NCBI GenBank assembly: GCA_024409145.1
Contig: JAKSUF010000046.1
Span: 1 to 9,029, forward strand
Reading direction: 5' to 3'
Origin: an archaeon
Lineage (GTDB): Archaea; Methanobacteriota; Methanobacteria; Methanobacteriales; Methanobacteriaceae
DNA length: 9,029 bases
Each line of letters begins with the position of its first letter. Within the stretch, counting starts at the first letter, position 1. The notes under the pieces were generated by a model. The model did no database searches, was not told where the DNA came from, and saw only the letters and a program-made list of their open reading frames with translations. Below, piece by piece: positions 1 through 6,359 of this stretch. Position numbers and translations under genes: made by a program.

Positions 1-62
1 TTTTGTTGTATTTTTTCTTGTACTGTTTTATTTTTACAAGTTTTTAAAATAATTAAATTAAT

Positions 63-70
63 TTTATATA
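63..70 (+). promoter_or_regulatory. Candidate TATA box of the HTH-ACT regulator gene
   Basis: TTTATATA, the classic archaeal box A, lies in the 5' spacer of the first gene. Transcription would start about 25 nt downstream, near position 92, giving a leader of roughly 45 nt before the ATG at 137. The upstream bases are A-rich, as expected for a BRE, but the whole spacer is AT-rich, so chance matches are likely. Confidence 0.45.
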
Positions 71-136
71 CTTTAAGTTAAAATATTATTATATAAACTA
101 GTATTATGATGTATAACTTAGGGTATTGGTGTTAAA

Positions 137-640
137 ATGTGGTCAACAGTAAATAAAAAATTCAAAAAATATCCGGCTAGAAAAGCATTAGCATTTAAAA
201 TGTTAGATTTAGGTTTAAGGGTAGACAAAGACTCTAAAATTTATTGTGGAGATTTGAAAATTAGTGATTCTGCTTTGGCTAAAACTGTTGATGTGGATAG
301 GAGAATTGTCAAGTCTACAGTTAATATTATTCTAAATGATGAAGAATTATTTAATATATTTGGGAATATTATTCCTGCAGGAACTTTACTTAAAAATATT
401 GCTCAAAATTTAGGATTAGGTGTTATTGAGATTGAAGTAGGTGAAGACAATAAAGGTGTATTAGCTTCTGTAGCATTAATTGCAAGTGAAAATGATATTG
501 ATATTCGTCAAGCTTATGCATCTGATAATCATTCTGAAAGTAATCCTGTTTTAACTATTATTACTGAGGATTCTGTTCCTGGTGATCTTATTAAAGAATT
601 TTTATCTATTTCTGGTGTTGTTAAAGTTTCAATCTGTTAA
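137..640 (+). CDS. Predicted regulator of amino acid metabolism, HTH plus ACT domain
   Basis: The 167-residue protein resembles the archaeal family annotated as a predicted regulator of amino acid metabolism with an ACT domain (COG2150-like). Residues about 8-75 look like a helix-turn-helix segment, with ISDSALAKTVDVDRRIVK (42-59) as its clearest part. Residues about 95-167 look like an ACT domain: a beta strand GVIEIEV, then GVLASVALIASENDIDIRQ and the closing VVKVSIC. ACT domains usually bind amino acids, so a ligand-responsive DNA-binding role is inferred; the ligand and target genes are unknown. The ATG at 137 is supported by GGTG at 128-131 with 5-nt spacing. The gene stands alone on this strand, converging on tfe. 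The family call is good; the function is a prediction for the whole family. Confidence 0.75.
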   Translation: MWSTVNKKFKKYPARKALAFKMLDLGLRVDKDSKIYCGDLKISDSALAKTVDVDRRIVKSTVNIILNDEELFNIFGNIIPAGTLLKNIAQNLGLGVIEIEVGEDNKGVLASVALIASENDIDIRQAYASDNHSESNPVLTIITEDSVPGDLIKEFLSISGVVKVSIC

Positions 641-825
641 TTCTTTTTTATGATTTTATTTAATTACTATTTTATAATTAATTTAATAATTAATCTGTAA
701 AATAAGTAATTGAATAATCATGTAAAATAAGAAATAAGTAAAATAAAAAAAGTAATTTAATTATTTGGTAGATAAATAATTAATAAAGTTAAAAATTAAT
801 TAATAAATATAATAACTATTTATAA
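641..825. other. Convergent spacer, T/A tracts, no gene seen
   Basis: This spacer separates the 3' ends of the HTH-ACT gene and tfe. A six-T tract at 644-649, just after the plus-strand stop codon, could terminate the first gene. An A-rich stretch at 740-750 (T-rich on the minus strand) could terminate tfe. The 11-mer TGTAAAATAAG occurs at 696-706 and again at 721-731. I see no RNA gene or ORF with coding character. Confidence 0.5.
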
Positions 826-1440
826 TTAATTTTCTTGTTTTGAACCTGCTTCTTGATAAATAGCATTCCAATGTTCGTATCTTTGTTTTAAGTCTTCAAC
901 ATATTCTGAATTGTCCATGAATTGGATTTTTTCTCCACATTCTGGGCATATAAATTGGTAATATGTGGATTGTTCAAAATTAAAACGGCAGTGACCATAT
1001 GGGCACATAAAGAACATATCATTTTCTTCTTCTTCAATAAGCTTTTTAATTTCTGTTGCTCTTTCTTCTGCTTCATTTTTAATTAATTTATAAACTTCTT
1101 CATTTTCAAATTTCCAAGAATAAGCGAACCATTGGGTTTCAGGGTCTTTACTTCTTTTATAACTTGCAACACCACTATCATAAAGTTTATAAAGTATTTT
1201 TCTAACAATGTTTAATTTTATTTGTGTTTTTTCAGCTATTTCCTCATCAGTTTCAATATTATTAATTAAACATTGGATGACTTCTAAATTTTGGACTATT
1301 TCTATATCATTTATTCCTAATTCTTCATTAATTCTATCATCAGTGTATCCCTCATCAATTAAGGATTGTATAATTTCTAAAAGTTCTTTATCTTGGAATA
1401 TTGTTAATATAGTACTTTGGATTAAAGGGTCATTTAACAT
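826..1440 (-). CDS. tfe: Transcription factor E (TFE, TFIIE-alpha homologue) with partly duplicated winged helix
   Basis: TFE joins the TBP-TFB-RNA polymerase preinitiation complex and helps open the promoter. The 204-residue product has the family layout. It begins MLNDPLIQ, has a winged-helix core with EEIAEKTQIKLNIVRKILYK (66-85) and DPETQWFAYSWKF (99-111), a charged linker helix (112-140), then a zinc ribbon from MFFMCPYGHC (142-151) to CPECG (165-169), and ends after DNSEYVEDL. In the first zinc knuckle C146 is clear, while H150 or C151 could be the second ligand. The oddity is N-terminal: residues 21-49 resemble 52-79, so one helix-turn-helix unit appears twice, making the domain about 31 residues longer than I expect for the family. 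The ATG at 1440 has AAGGA about nine bases upstream. The gene lies 163 nt downstream of the CofE-like gene on the same strand. Confidence 0.92.
   Translation of the reverse strand: MLNDPLIQSTILTIFQDKELLEIIQSLIDEGYTDDRINEELGINDIEIVQNLEVIQCLINNIETDEEIAEKTQIKLNIVRKILYKLYDSGVASYKRSKDPETQWFAYSWKFENEEVYKLIKNEAEERATEIKKLIEEEENDMFFMCPYGHCRFNFEQSTYYQFICPECGEKIQFMDNSEYVEDLKQRYEHWNAIYQEAGSKQEN
1228..1380 (-). repeat. Degenerate tandem duplication inside tfe
   Basis: Two segments of tfe, 1228-1287 and 1321-1380, align without gaps at an offset of 93 nt (31 codons), with about 40 of 60 identical bases by hand count. The best part, 1261-1287 against 1354-1380, matches at 21 of 27. Both encode the pattern LE-x-IQ-x-LI, then TD, then I-x-E and I. 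The duplication is in frame and explains the extra residues in the TFE winged-helix region. Confidence 0.7.
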
Positions 1441-1485
1441 GATGGTTCTTCCTTGTAATTTATAAATTTTTATTTAACTAATATT

Positions 1486-1494
1486 TTTTATATT
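1486..1494 (-). promoter_or_regulatory. Possible TATA region of tfe
   Basis: On the minus strand this reads as an AATATAAAA-like element about 45 nt upstream of the tfe start. It would place transcription initiation near 1465, with a short leader. The match is imperfect and the region is AT-rich. tfe may instead, or also, be read from the CofE-like promoter, because no T tract is seen between the two genes. Confidence 0.3.
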
Positions 1495-1503
1495 GGTTAA
1501 TCT

Positions 1504-1519
1504 TAGATAAAATTATCTA
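1504..1519. repeat. Inverted repeat between the CofE-like gene and tfe
   Basis: TAGATAA and TTATCTA form 7-bp arms around a 2-nt centre. The repeat sits just upstream of the possible tfe TATA region and downstream of the CofE-like stop codon. It could be an operator for tfe, but no T tract follows on the minus strand, so a terminator role is not supported. A chance palindrome is possible in such AT-rich DNA. Confidence 0.35.
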
Positions 1520-1603
1520 TAAATATTATAATTATATTGTTCAAAGATTATAAATTTTTCTAATAGTTTTTTATTAATTGTTGTTTGGAGTGTGTATTTG
1601 GTT

Positions 1604-2521
1604 TTATAGTTTTCTAATAAGTACTGCGGGAGTATGTGTTATAGAATCTAATGAATCTATACTTATTTCATTCCCTTCTTCTTCTATATTTTCACTTTTT
1701 AAAATATCCTTTGCACTATGTATTGTTGCCATAGCTGTTGGAAGTTCTCTTTGATAATCTTCTGCAATATTGGCTATTTTTATACCTTCTTCTACAGAAA
1801 TCTCTCTAGAACATCCTAATGGTGTTGATCCTACATTCTCACTTAATTGTCCTAAAGTATATCCAAATACTCCTTTATTAGCTTCAATTCCTGGAATTGC
1901 TATAGGTAATCCTGTGAAATATTTGTCTTTTCTTTTATATGTCGCATCAGTATCAATAATAAGTACCGTTATATCTTTATCTGTTTTAGATTTGATTTTA
2001 TTATGTATTTCTTTTGCTACTTTTTCAGGATTTTCTGGAAGTAATGAAACATAAGTTCCAGGTGCATTACTTAAATCTACTCCTGCTTCTGAAGCCGGTT
2101 TTAATGCATGTTTCCATCCATATAAATCTAAGATTACTTCTTTATGTCTTTTTGTTTCTTCTGGTAATTTTCTAAGATTTTTAATTGTTCTTTTTTTAAT
2201 TCCAAGTGCAGGACCTAAAATATATCCCCATAAATATTTACTCCAATAAGTAGCTAAAAAACTAGCTTTTAATGAAGGAGTGTATTTTGCTTCATCAACA
2301 AGTCTTCCTTGAGATATAGAAATGGGTGTTTCTGCTATAACTAAATAATCTTGGTCATTACAAAGAGTACATATATTGTCAATCATAAAATCAATGCTTT
2401 CATTTGGTTTTATATAATGAGTTTCAATAGGAATGACTTTATGTTCTTTAATTTCTTTGTATTTGTACTCTTTTCCCTCTTGGGTTTTATCAGTTTTATA
2501 ATTAAGTTCTTTCTTATTCAT
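1604..2521 (-). CDS. CofE-superfamily protein (F420-0:gamma-glutamyl ligase-like)
   Basis: The 305-residue protein resembles the F420-0:gamma-glutamyl ligase family, whose CofE enzyme adds glutamates to coenzyme F420 using GTP. Recognisable blocks in order are YLVIAETPISISQGRL (59-74, compare the CofE VIAET...EGR block), SEAGVDLSN (144-152, compare the SGID block), LLPENPEKVAKEI (160-172), VLIIDTDATYKRKDKYFTG (186-204) and the C-terminal TPAVLIRKL (297-305). It differs from true CofE in three ways: about 30 extra N-terminal residues, a longer hydrophobic segment around ATYWSKYLWGYILGPALG (90-107), and replacement of the usual SDS-x-GRP-x-R block by IDTDATYKR. These changes suggest a paralogue whose substrate may not be F420-0, so I give no gene symbol. 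The ATG at 2521 is preceded by a GGAT on the minus strand. tfe follows on the same strand. Confidence 0.7.
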   Translation of the reverse strand: MNKKELNYKTDKTQEGKEYKYKEIKEHKVIPIETHYIKPNESIDFMIDNICTLCNDQDYLVIAETPISISQGRLVDEAKYTPSLKASFLATYWSKYLWGYILGPALGIKKRTIKNLRKLPEETKRHKEVILDLYGWKHALKPASEAGVDLSNAPGTYVSLLPENPEKVAKEIHNKIKSKTDKDITVLIIDTDATYKRKDKYFTGLPIAIPGIEANKGVFGYTLGQLSENVGSTPLGCSREISVEEGIKIANIAEDYQRELPTAMATIHSAKDILKSENIEEEGNEISIDSLDSITHTPAVLIRKL

Positions 2522-2649
2522 TTTATCCTTTTTTTATTTTTAGTAAATTATATAATATTAGATTATAATATATTTATATTGTATTTTATATCTTAATATT
2601 ATTATACTTCTTGTATTATTATATTAAATTATTAAGTTTAGGTGTTTTT
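2522..2649. promoter_or_regulatory. Divergent promoter region
   Basis: This 128-nt spacer must carry promoters for the minus-strand CofE-like gene and the plus-strand gene at 2650. On the plus strand TTTATATT (2572-2579) or TTTTATATC (about 2584-2592) could serve as a TATA box, placing the start near 2600-2615. On the minus strand a TATAAATA-like element lies around 2570-2578. The sequence is almost pure A and T, so individual boxes cannot be assigned firmly. Confidence 0.4.
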
Positions 2650-3219
2650 ATGAAAAAAAGTATAACTTATTTTGAAAAGCCAGGTAAAGATAATACTGAA
2701 GAACTTATTGCTTGTGTTAAAGAAAGATTAGAAGAAGATGATATTAAATATGTAGCTATTGCTTCTTCTTCTGGAGAATCTGCTTTAAAATTATATGAAT
2801 CCTTAAGTGATTTGGATGTAACTATTGTAAACTGTACTCATCATATGGGTTTTAGAGAACCTAATAAAGCAGATATTTCTGAAGAAATGCGTTCTAAACT
2901 TGAAGATTTAGGTGTAGTTACTTTTATGGGGTCTCATGCATTAAGTGCTACTGGCAGGGGAATTACAAATAAATTTGGTGGTTTCACTCCTATTGATATG
3001 ATTGCGGCAAGTTATAGATGTATTTGTCAAGGATTTAAGGTATGTGCTGAAATTGGAATAATGCTTGCTGATGCTGGTTTAATTCCTGTAGGTGAAGAAA
3101 TTATATCTATTGGTGGTACTGCTCAAGGTGTAGATACTGCTGTTGTAATGACTGCAGCTAATATGACTAATGTCTTTGAAATGAAGTTTCATGAAGTCTT
3201 AGCTATGCCAAGACCTTAA
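2650..3219 (+). CDS. Stand-alone pyruvate kinase C-terminal-like protein, function unknown
   Basis: The 189-residue product resembles the archaeal family built only of a pyruvate kinase alpha/beta (C-terminal) domain (COG1751-like), without the catalytic barrel. It should therefore not be called pyruvate kinase. Visible conserved stretches are IASSSGESALKLYE (37-50), CTHHMGFREP (62-71), SHALSATGRGITNKFGG (95-111), CAEIGIMLADAGLIPVGEE (132-150) and SIGGTAQGVDTAVV (153-166). The serine- and glycine-rich loops suggest a phosphate or nucleotide ligand; that is inference. The reading frame opens earlier, at 2611, but GGTG at 2641-2644, five bases before the ATG at 2650, fixes the start, and the extra MYYYIKLLSLGVF would be leader. 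The gene lies between the divergent spacer and ftsZ, with terminator-like T tracts after it. Confidence 0.8.
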   Translation: MKKSITYFEKPGKDNTEELIACVKERLEEDDIKYVAIASSSGESALKLYESLSDLDVTIVNCTHHMGFREPNKADISEEMRSKLEDLGVVTFMGSHALSATGRGITNKFGGFTPIDMIAASYRCICQGFKVCAEIGIMLADAGLIPVGEEIISIGGTAQGVDTAVVMTAANMTNVFEMKFHEVLAMPRP

Positions 3220-3285
3220 TTTGTAATTATTGAAAAAATAATATTTAATTTATGTTTTTATTAAGTGTTATTCTTTAAAAGTATA

Positions 3286-3326
3286 TTTTTTAGATTTTAT
3301 TTTCTATTTTTTTTAAAACTTTTTTT
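3286..3326 (+). terminator. Tandem T-tract terminator after the pyruvate kinase C-terminal-like gene
   Basis: Three T tracts, at 3286-3291 (6 Ts), 3307-3314 (8 Ts) and 3320-3326 (7 Ts), follow the stop codon at 3219. Archaeal RNA polymerase terminates at T-rich tracts without needing a hairpin, so this cluster is a good candidate. It would separate this gene from ftsZ. Confidence 0.55.
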
Positions 3327-3383
3327 ATCTAAAATAGTTTAATGATTATATTATTAAAAATTTCTAAATTTAATATTTTTGTG

Positions 3384-3392
3384 AAATTTATT
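3384..3392 (+). promoter_or_regulatory. Possible ftsZ promoter
   Basis: AAATTTATT lies about 50 nt upstream of the ftsZ GTG and would give a leader of roughly 25-30 nt. A second TATA-like stretch (TTTATAATAT, from about 3415) is too close to the GTG, unless transcription starts almost at the codon. Neither match is strong. Confidence 0.25.
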
Positions 3393-3439
3393 AGATTTAG
3401 CTTATTAATCATATTTATAATATAATGTGGGGTTAACAA

Positions 3440-4624
3440 GTGAAATTTATAGATGATGCAATCAAAGAATCTGGAAAAAGAACAGCAGATGAAGAAGTTA
3501 AAGAACCTGTTCTTAAAGCAGAAAATGAATTGGATAAAGAATTAATTCAATTAATGAAAAATAGTCGTGCTAAAATTGCAGTAGTTGGTTCTGGTGGTGC
3601 TGGAAACAATACTATTACTAGATTAAATGAGATTGGTATTGAAGGTGCAAGAACTATTACTGTTAATACTGATGCTCAAGACTTATTTTATAGTCAAGCA
3701 GATCAGAAATTACTTTTAGGTAGACAAACTTGTGGTGGTCTCGGTGCAGGTGGAGAACCTGAAGTTGGTGAAGAATGTGCTGAAGAAAGTGAAGAAGATA
3801 TTAGAGAAGAATTAACTGGCTCTGATATGGTATTTGTCACTTGTGGTCTTGGTGGAGGTACTGGTACTGGTTCTGCTCCAGTTATAGCAAAACTTGCTAA
3901 AAAATCTGGTGCTTTAACTGTAGCTGTAGCTACTATGCCATTTTCTGCTGAAGGAGTTAAAAGAAGAGAAAATGCAGAAAGAGGTTTAGAAAGACTTCAA
4001 GCTAATGCAGATACTGTTATTGTAATTCCTAATGATAAATTATTAGAAGTTGCACCTAACCTTCCTTTAAATAAAGCATTCTTAGTTTCTGATGAAATTT
4101 TAGGAAGAGCTGTTAAAGGTATTACTGAGTTAATTACTAAACCTGGACTTGTAAGTTTAGATTTCGCTGATATTAAATCTATTATGCAAGGTTCTGGTAT
4201 GGCTATGATTGGTATGGGTGAATCTGAATCTGGTGATAGAGCTATTGAATCTGTTCACGAAGCTCTTAGCAGTCCTTTATTAGATATTGATATTTCTAAT
4301 GCTAAAGGTGCATTAGTTAATATTTCTGGTAGTTCTGACTTAACTTTACATGAGTCTGAAAAAATTGTTCAAATTGTTGCTGATAAATTAGATCCTGAAG
4401 CTAATATTATTTGGGGTGCTCAAATTGATGAATCATTACATAATGTAATTAGAACTACTATTGTAGTATCTGGTGTAAAATCTCAATACAATTTTGAAAG
4501 ACCTACTAAAGAAGATTTCTTTGAAGGTGAAGAAATTGATGAAGATGCATTTATAGACCCAAGTCAAGATACTGAAGATGCTTCTGCTGATTCATTAGAT
4601 GAATTTATTGATGGGATATTTTAA
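3440..4624 (+). CDS. ftsZ: Cell division protein FtsZ
   Basis: FtsZ is the tubulin-like GTPase that polymerises into the division ring. In this 394-residue protein the GTPase core runs from about residue 44 (KIAVVGSGGAGNN, 45-57). The tubulin signature GGGTGTGSAP is at 138-147, and NADTVIVIPND is at 189-199. The T7 loop LDFADIKSIM (240-249) supplies the catalytic aspartates D241 and D244. An acidic linker (about 354-384) ends in LDEFIDGIF (386-394). In Methanobacteriales this type of C-terminal peptide is known to bind the membrane anchor SepF. Translation starts at GTG 3440: the product then begins MKFIDDAIKESG as expected for the family, and a G-rich GGGG (3429-3432) lies upstream as a weak ribosome binding site. 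secE follows after 54 nt and is probably co-transcribed. Confidence 0.96.
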   Translation: MKFIDDAIKESGKRTADEEVKEPVLKAENELDKELIQLMKNSRAKIAVVGSGGAGNNTITRLNEIGIEGARTITVNTDAQDLFYSQADQKLLLGRQTCGGLGAGGEPEVGEECAEESEEDIREELTGSDMVFVTCGLGGGTGTGSAPVIAKLAKKSGALTVAVATMPFSAEGVKRRENAERGLERLQANADTVIVIPNDKLLEVAPNLPLNKAFLVSDEILGRAVKGITELITKPGLVSLDFADIKSIMQGSGMAMIGMGESESGDRAIESVHEALSSPLLDIDISNAKGALVNISGSSDLTLHESEKIVQIVADKLDPEANIIWGAQIDESLHNVIRTTIVVSGVKSQYNFERPTKEDFFEGEEIDEDAFIDPSQDTEDASADSLDEFIDGIF

Positions 4625-4669
4625 TTATTAAATATTCTTTTTATTTTTATTAATTATTAATTTTATTTT

Positions 4670-4675
4670 GGTGAT
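4670..4675 (+). promoter_or_regulatory. Strong ribosome binding site of secE
   Basis: GGTGAT matches the archaeal anti-Shine-Dalgarno sequence and ends three bases before the ATG at 4679. It fixes the start of this very small gene and excludes the overlapping GTG at 4671. Confidence 0.8.
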
Positions 4676-4678
4676 TAT

Positions 4679-4882
4679 ATGGTAGATGTTGATACTTCTA
4701 ATATTAATATTGATTTCCTTCCAAAAGACTTTGGTAAACAATGTAAGAGAGTATTAAAAGTAGCTAAAAAACCTGATACTAAAGAATTTTTAGATTTTTC
4801 TAAAGTAACTGCATTAGGTATTGTTATTATTGGTGTTATTGGTTTTGTAATTACTTTATTTGGACAAATTGTAGGAATATAA
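4679..4882 (+). CDS. secE: Protein translocase subunit SecE (Sec61 gamma)
   Basis: SecE clamps the two halves of SecY in the protein-conducting channel of the cytoplasmic membrane. The 67-residue product has the archaeal/eukaryotic form. A short N-terminal tail is followed by an amphipathic helix containing CKRVLKVAKKPDTKEFLDF (22-40), which is the family signature, and by one membrane helix, about residues 43-64 (VTALGIVIIGVIGFVITLFG). The length is normal for the family. It sits downstream of ftsZ and upstream of spt5, as in other euryarchaea, although here a 506-nt spacer separates it from spt5, so the two are probably not in one transcript. The stop codon lies inside the first copy of a direct repeat (4876-4895). 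Confidence 0.95.
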   Translation: MVDVDTSNINIDFLPKDFGKQCKRVLKVAKKPDTKEFLDFSKVTALGIVIIGVIGFVITLFGQIVGI

Positions 4883-4959
4883 TTTTTAAATTTATTTTAA
4901 ATTTATATTTTGACTTTCAAGTTTTTATGTCTATTTTAAAATATAATTTTTAAATTTAT
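4876..4959. repeat. Exact 20-nt AT-rich direct repeat
   Basis: AATATAATTTTTAAATTTAT occurs at 4876-4895 and again, without mismatch, at 4940-4959, an offset of 64 nt. The first copy overlaps the secE stop codon. Similar but imperfect TTTAAATTTATATTTT sequence follows each copy. A function is not evident; a local duplication in the 3' region of secE is the simplest reading. Confidence 0.7.
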
Positions 4960-5154
4960 ATTTTAAATATGCTTCTTAACCCTTTTTATAAACTTTTCAT
5001 TGTTTATTATTTTTATTTTTAATTTATATTATTAATTTGTTTAATCTGTATTATTTGGGGAATTTTCTTAAATATTTATGATTTTAAATGGTCATTATTT
5101 TTCTAACTAAATTCTTCCTATAAAATTCTTTTTTTGGTTGAAAAATTTGAAACA

Positions 5155-5162
5155 TTTATATA
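5155..5162 (+). promoter_or_regulatory. Distal TATA box upstream of spt5
   Basis: TTTATATA is preceded by TTGAAACA, a purine/A-rich stretch acceptable as a BRE, which makes this one of the best archaeal promoter matches in the window. Initiation about 25 nt downstream would fall near 5184, giving a leader of about 200 nt before spt5. Confidence 0.55.
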
Positions 5163-5314
5163 CTTGATTAAACATATATATTTTTATTATATGAATTCAA
5201 TTTTATCTATTTTACTTTAATATTCATATTTTTAAACTTTCTATGATGCTGTAATTTTTAAGTAGTTAGTTTAATCGCTTCTAATAAGTTATTAAAGAAT
5301 ATGTAAAATTTATG

Positions 5315-5322
5315 TTTATATA
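5315..5322 (+). promoter_or_regulatory. Proximal TATA box of spt5-rpl11
   Basis: TTTATATA sits about 70 nt before the spt5 ATG and would give initiation near 5345, with a leader of about 45 nt. By position it is the more conventional promoter for the spt5-rpl11 pair. Confidence 0.55.
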
Positions 5323-5388
5323 ATCTTAATTTAATCTATAAAATTATTAATTGTTGTTGAATGTTAATTATATATAGGTGAATTTAAA

Positions 5389-5880
5389 ATGGAAGATTCT
5401 CAAAATTCCATATTTGCTCTTAAAACATCAGCAGGTCAAGAAAGAAATGTTGCTAAAGTCTTAGCTATGAAAGCAAACAAGCAAGGTGTAGAAATTAAAG
5501 CTATTGTTGTTCCTGAATCTTTAAAAGGATATATTATAGTAGAGTCTGCATCTAAAATTGATATGCGTAATCCTGAAATAAGAATTCGTCACTTGAGAGG
5601 TATTGTTGGTGCGAATAAAGATGGTGTCGTTGATGATAAGAACCAAATTTCTTTAGAAGAAGTTAAAAGATTCTTAAAACCAAAACCAATTATCTCATCT
5701 ATACAAAAAGGAAGTATTGTCGAACTTGTTTCTGGTCCTTTCAAAGGTGAAAAGTCTAAAGTTGTACGTTTAGATGAATCTCGTGAAGAAGTTGTTCTCG
5801 AGTTAATTGAAGCAGCAGTTCCAATTCCTGTTACTGTTAAAGCTGATCAAATTAGAATTATTAAAAAGGAGGCTGAATAA
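5389..5880 (+). CDS. spt5: Transcription elongation factor Spt5 (NusG family)
   Basis: Spt5 binds the clamp of RNA polymerase, usually with Spt4, and keeps elongation processive. Its KOW domain can contact the ribosome or other factors. The 163-residue product has the short archaeal form. An NGN domain spans about residues 6-98, starting IFALKTSAGQERNVAKVL (8-25) and including GYIIVESA (47-54). A single KOW domain follows, with KGSIVELVSGPFKGEKSKV (107-125). The final part matches the archaeal pattern ending in QIRIIKKE. AGGTGA at 5376-5381 lies seven bases before the ATG. Its stop codon overlaps the rpl11 start by one base (TAATG), which implies translational coupling. Placement directly before uL11 is the conserved nusG-rplK arrangement. 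Confidence 0.95.
   Translation: MEDSQNSIFALKTSAGQERNVAKVLAMKANKQGVEIKAIVVPESLKGYIIVESASKIDMRNPEIRIRHLRGIVGANKDGVVDDKNQISLEEVKRFLKPKPIISSIQKGSIVELVSGPFKGEKSKVVRLDESREEVVLELIEAAVPIPVTVKADQIRIIKKEAE
5866..5872 (+). promoter_or_regulatory. Ribosome binding site of rpl11 inside spt5
   Basis: AAGGAGG lies in the last codons of spt5, seven bases before the ATG at 5880. Together with the TAATG overlap it allows both fresh initiation and re-initiation on rpl11. Confidence 0.75.
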
Positions 5881-6359
5881 TGGCTGATCAAGTTGTTGAA
5901 GTGCTTTTAGAAGGTGGAACCGCAACTCCTGGACCTCCATTAGGTCCTGCTATTGGTCCACTCGGTATTAATATGATGCAAGTTGTTGAAGAAATTAATA
6001 AAAAAACCGCAGACTTTAAAGGAATGAAAGTTCCTGTAAAAGTTATTGTAGATAGTAAAAAGAACTTTACTATTGAAGTAGGTACTCCTCCAACTACTGC
6101 ACTTATTATGCAAGAACTTAATATCGATAAAGGTGCACATGAACCTGGTGCTGAAGTTGCAGCAGATTTATCTGTTGAACAAGCATTAAAAGTTGCAAGA
6201 ATGAAATTTGATTCATTACTCGCTAATGATTACAAACATGCAGCTAAAGAAATTATGGGTACTTGTGTAAGTATGGGTATTACTGTTGATGGTAAAGACC
6301 CTAGAGATGCTCAAAAAGCAGTTGATGCTGGAGAGTACGACGATATTTTAGTAGAATAA
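5880..6359 (+). CDS. rpl11: Large ribosomal subunit protein uL11
   Basis: uL11 binds the GTPase-associated region of 23S rRNA at the base of the stalk and takes part in elongation-factor action. The 159-residue protein has the N-terminal signature PGPPLGPAIGPLGIN (17-31), the KNFTIEVGTPPTTALIM segment (61-77) and the C-terminal rRNA-binding domain with VARMKFD (105-111) and GTCVSMGITVDGKDPRD (127-143). The length is normal for archaea. It is translated with spt5. A 299-nt spacer separates it from rpl1, so it may not share a transcript with the stalk genes, whereas in many archaea L11 and L1 are adjacent. Confidence 0.96.
   Translation: MADQVVEVLLEGGTATPGPPLGPAIGPLGINMMQVVEEINKKTADFKGMKVPVKVIVDSKKNFTIEVGTPPTTALIMQELNIDKGAHEPGAEVAADLSVEQALKVARMKFDSLLANDYKHAAKEIMGTCVSMGITVDGKDPRDAQKAVDAGEYDDILVE

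Larger units (their letters stand above)
4883..5388 (+). other. 506-nt non-coding spacer between secE and spt5
   Basis: No ORF of coding character and no tRNA or rRNA is visible. The left part holds the second copy of the direct repeat. The right part holds two TATA boxes, 5155-5162 and 5315-5322. Nothing else in the 4960-5150 stretch stands out. The space between the two TATA boxes could be a long spt5 leader or a small RNA; nothing in the primary sequence decides this. Confidence 0.6.

Noticed and set aside
696..731. Two copies of TGTAAAATAAG as a start of a repeat array
   Set aside because: There are only two short copies, no regular unit or spacers of CRISPR type, and the context is low-complexity.
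1208..1465. Plus-strand ORF of 85 residues opposite tfe
   Set aside because: It lies antisense to the well-supported TFE gene, has no recognisable domain and no ribosome binding site; its frame is a by-product of the AT-rich sequence.
1770..2054. Plus-strand ORF of 94 residues opposite the CofE-like gene
   Set aside because: It is the complement of conserved CofE-like blocks and has no independent support.
2351..2596. Plus-strand hydrophobic ORF of 81 residues
   Set aside because: It is Phe/Ile-rich because it reads the complement of a Lys/Glu-rich N terminus and then non-coding AT sequence; there is no ribosome binding site.
2611..2649. Upstream start for the pyruvate kinase C-terminal-like protein
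   Set aside because: The extra 13 residues have no family resemblance, while GGTG is correctly placed for the ATG at 2650.
5243..5330. Possible C/D box RNA (ATGATGC as a C-box-like sequence)
   Set aside because: No CTGA D box is present at a suitable distance, so the required motif pair is missing.
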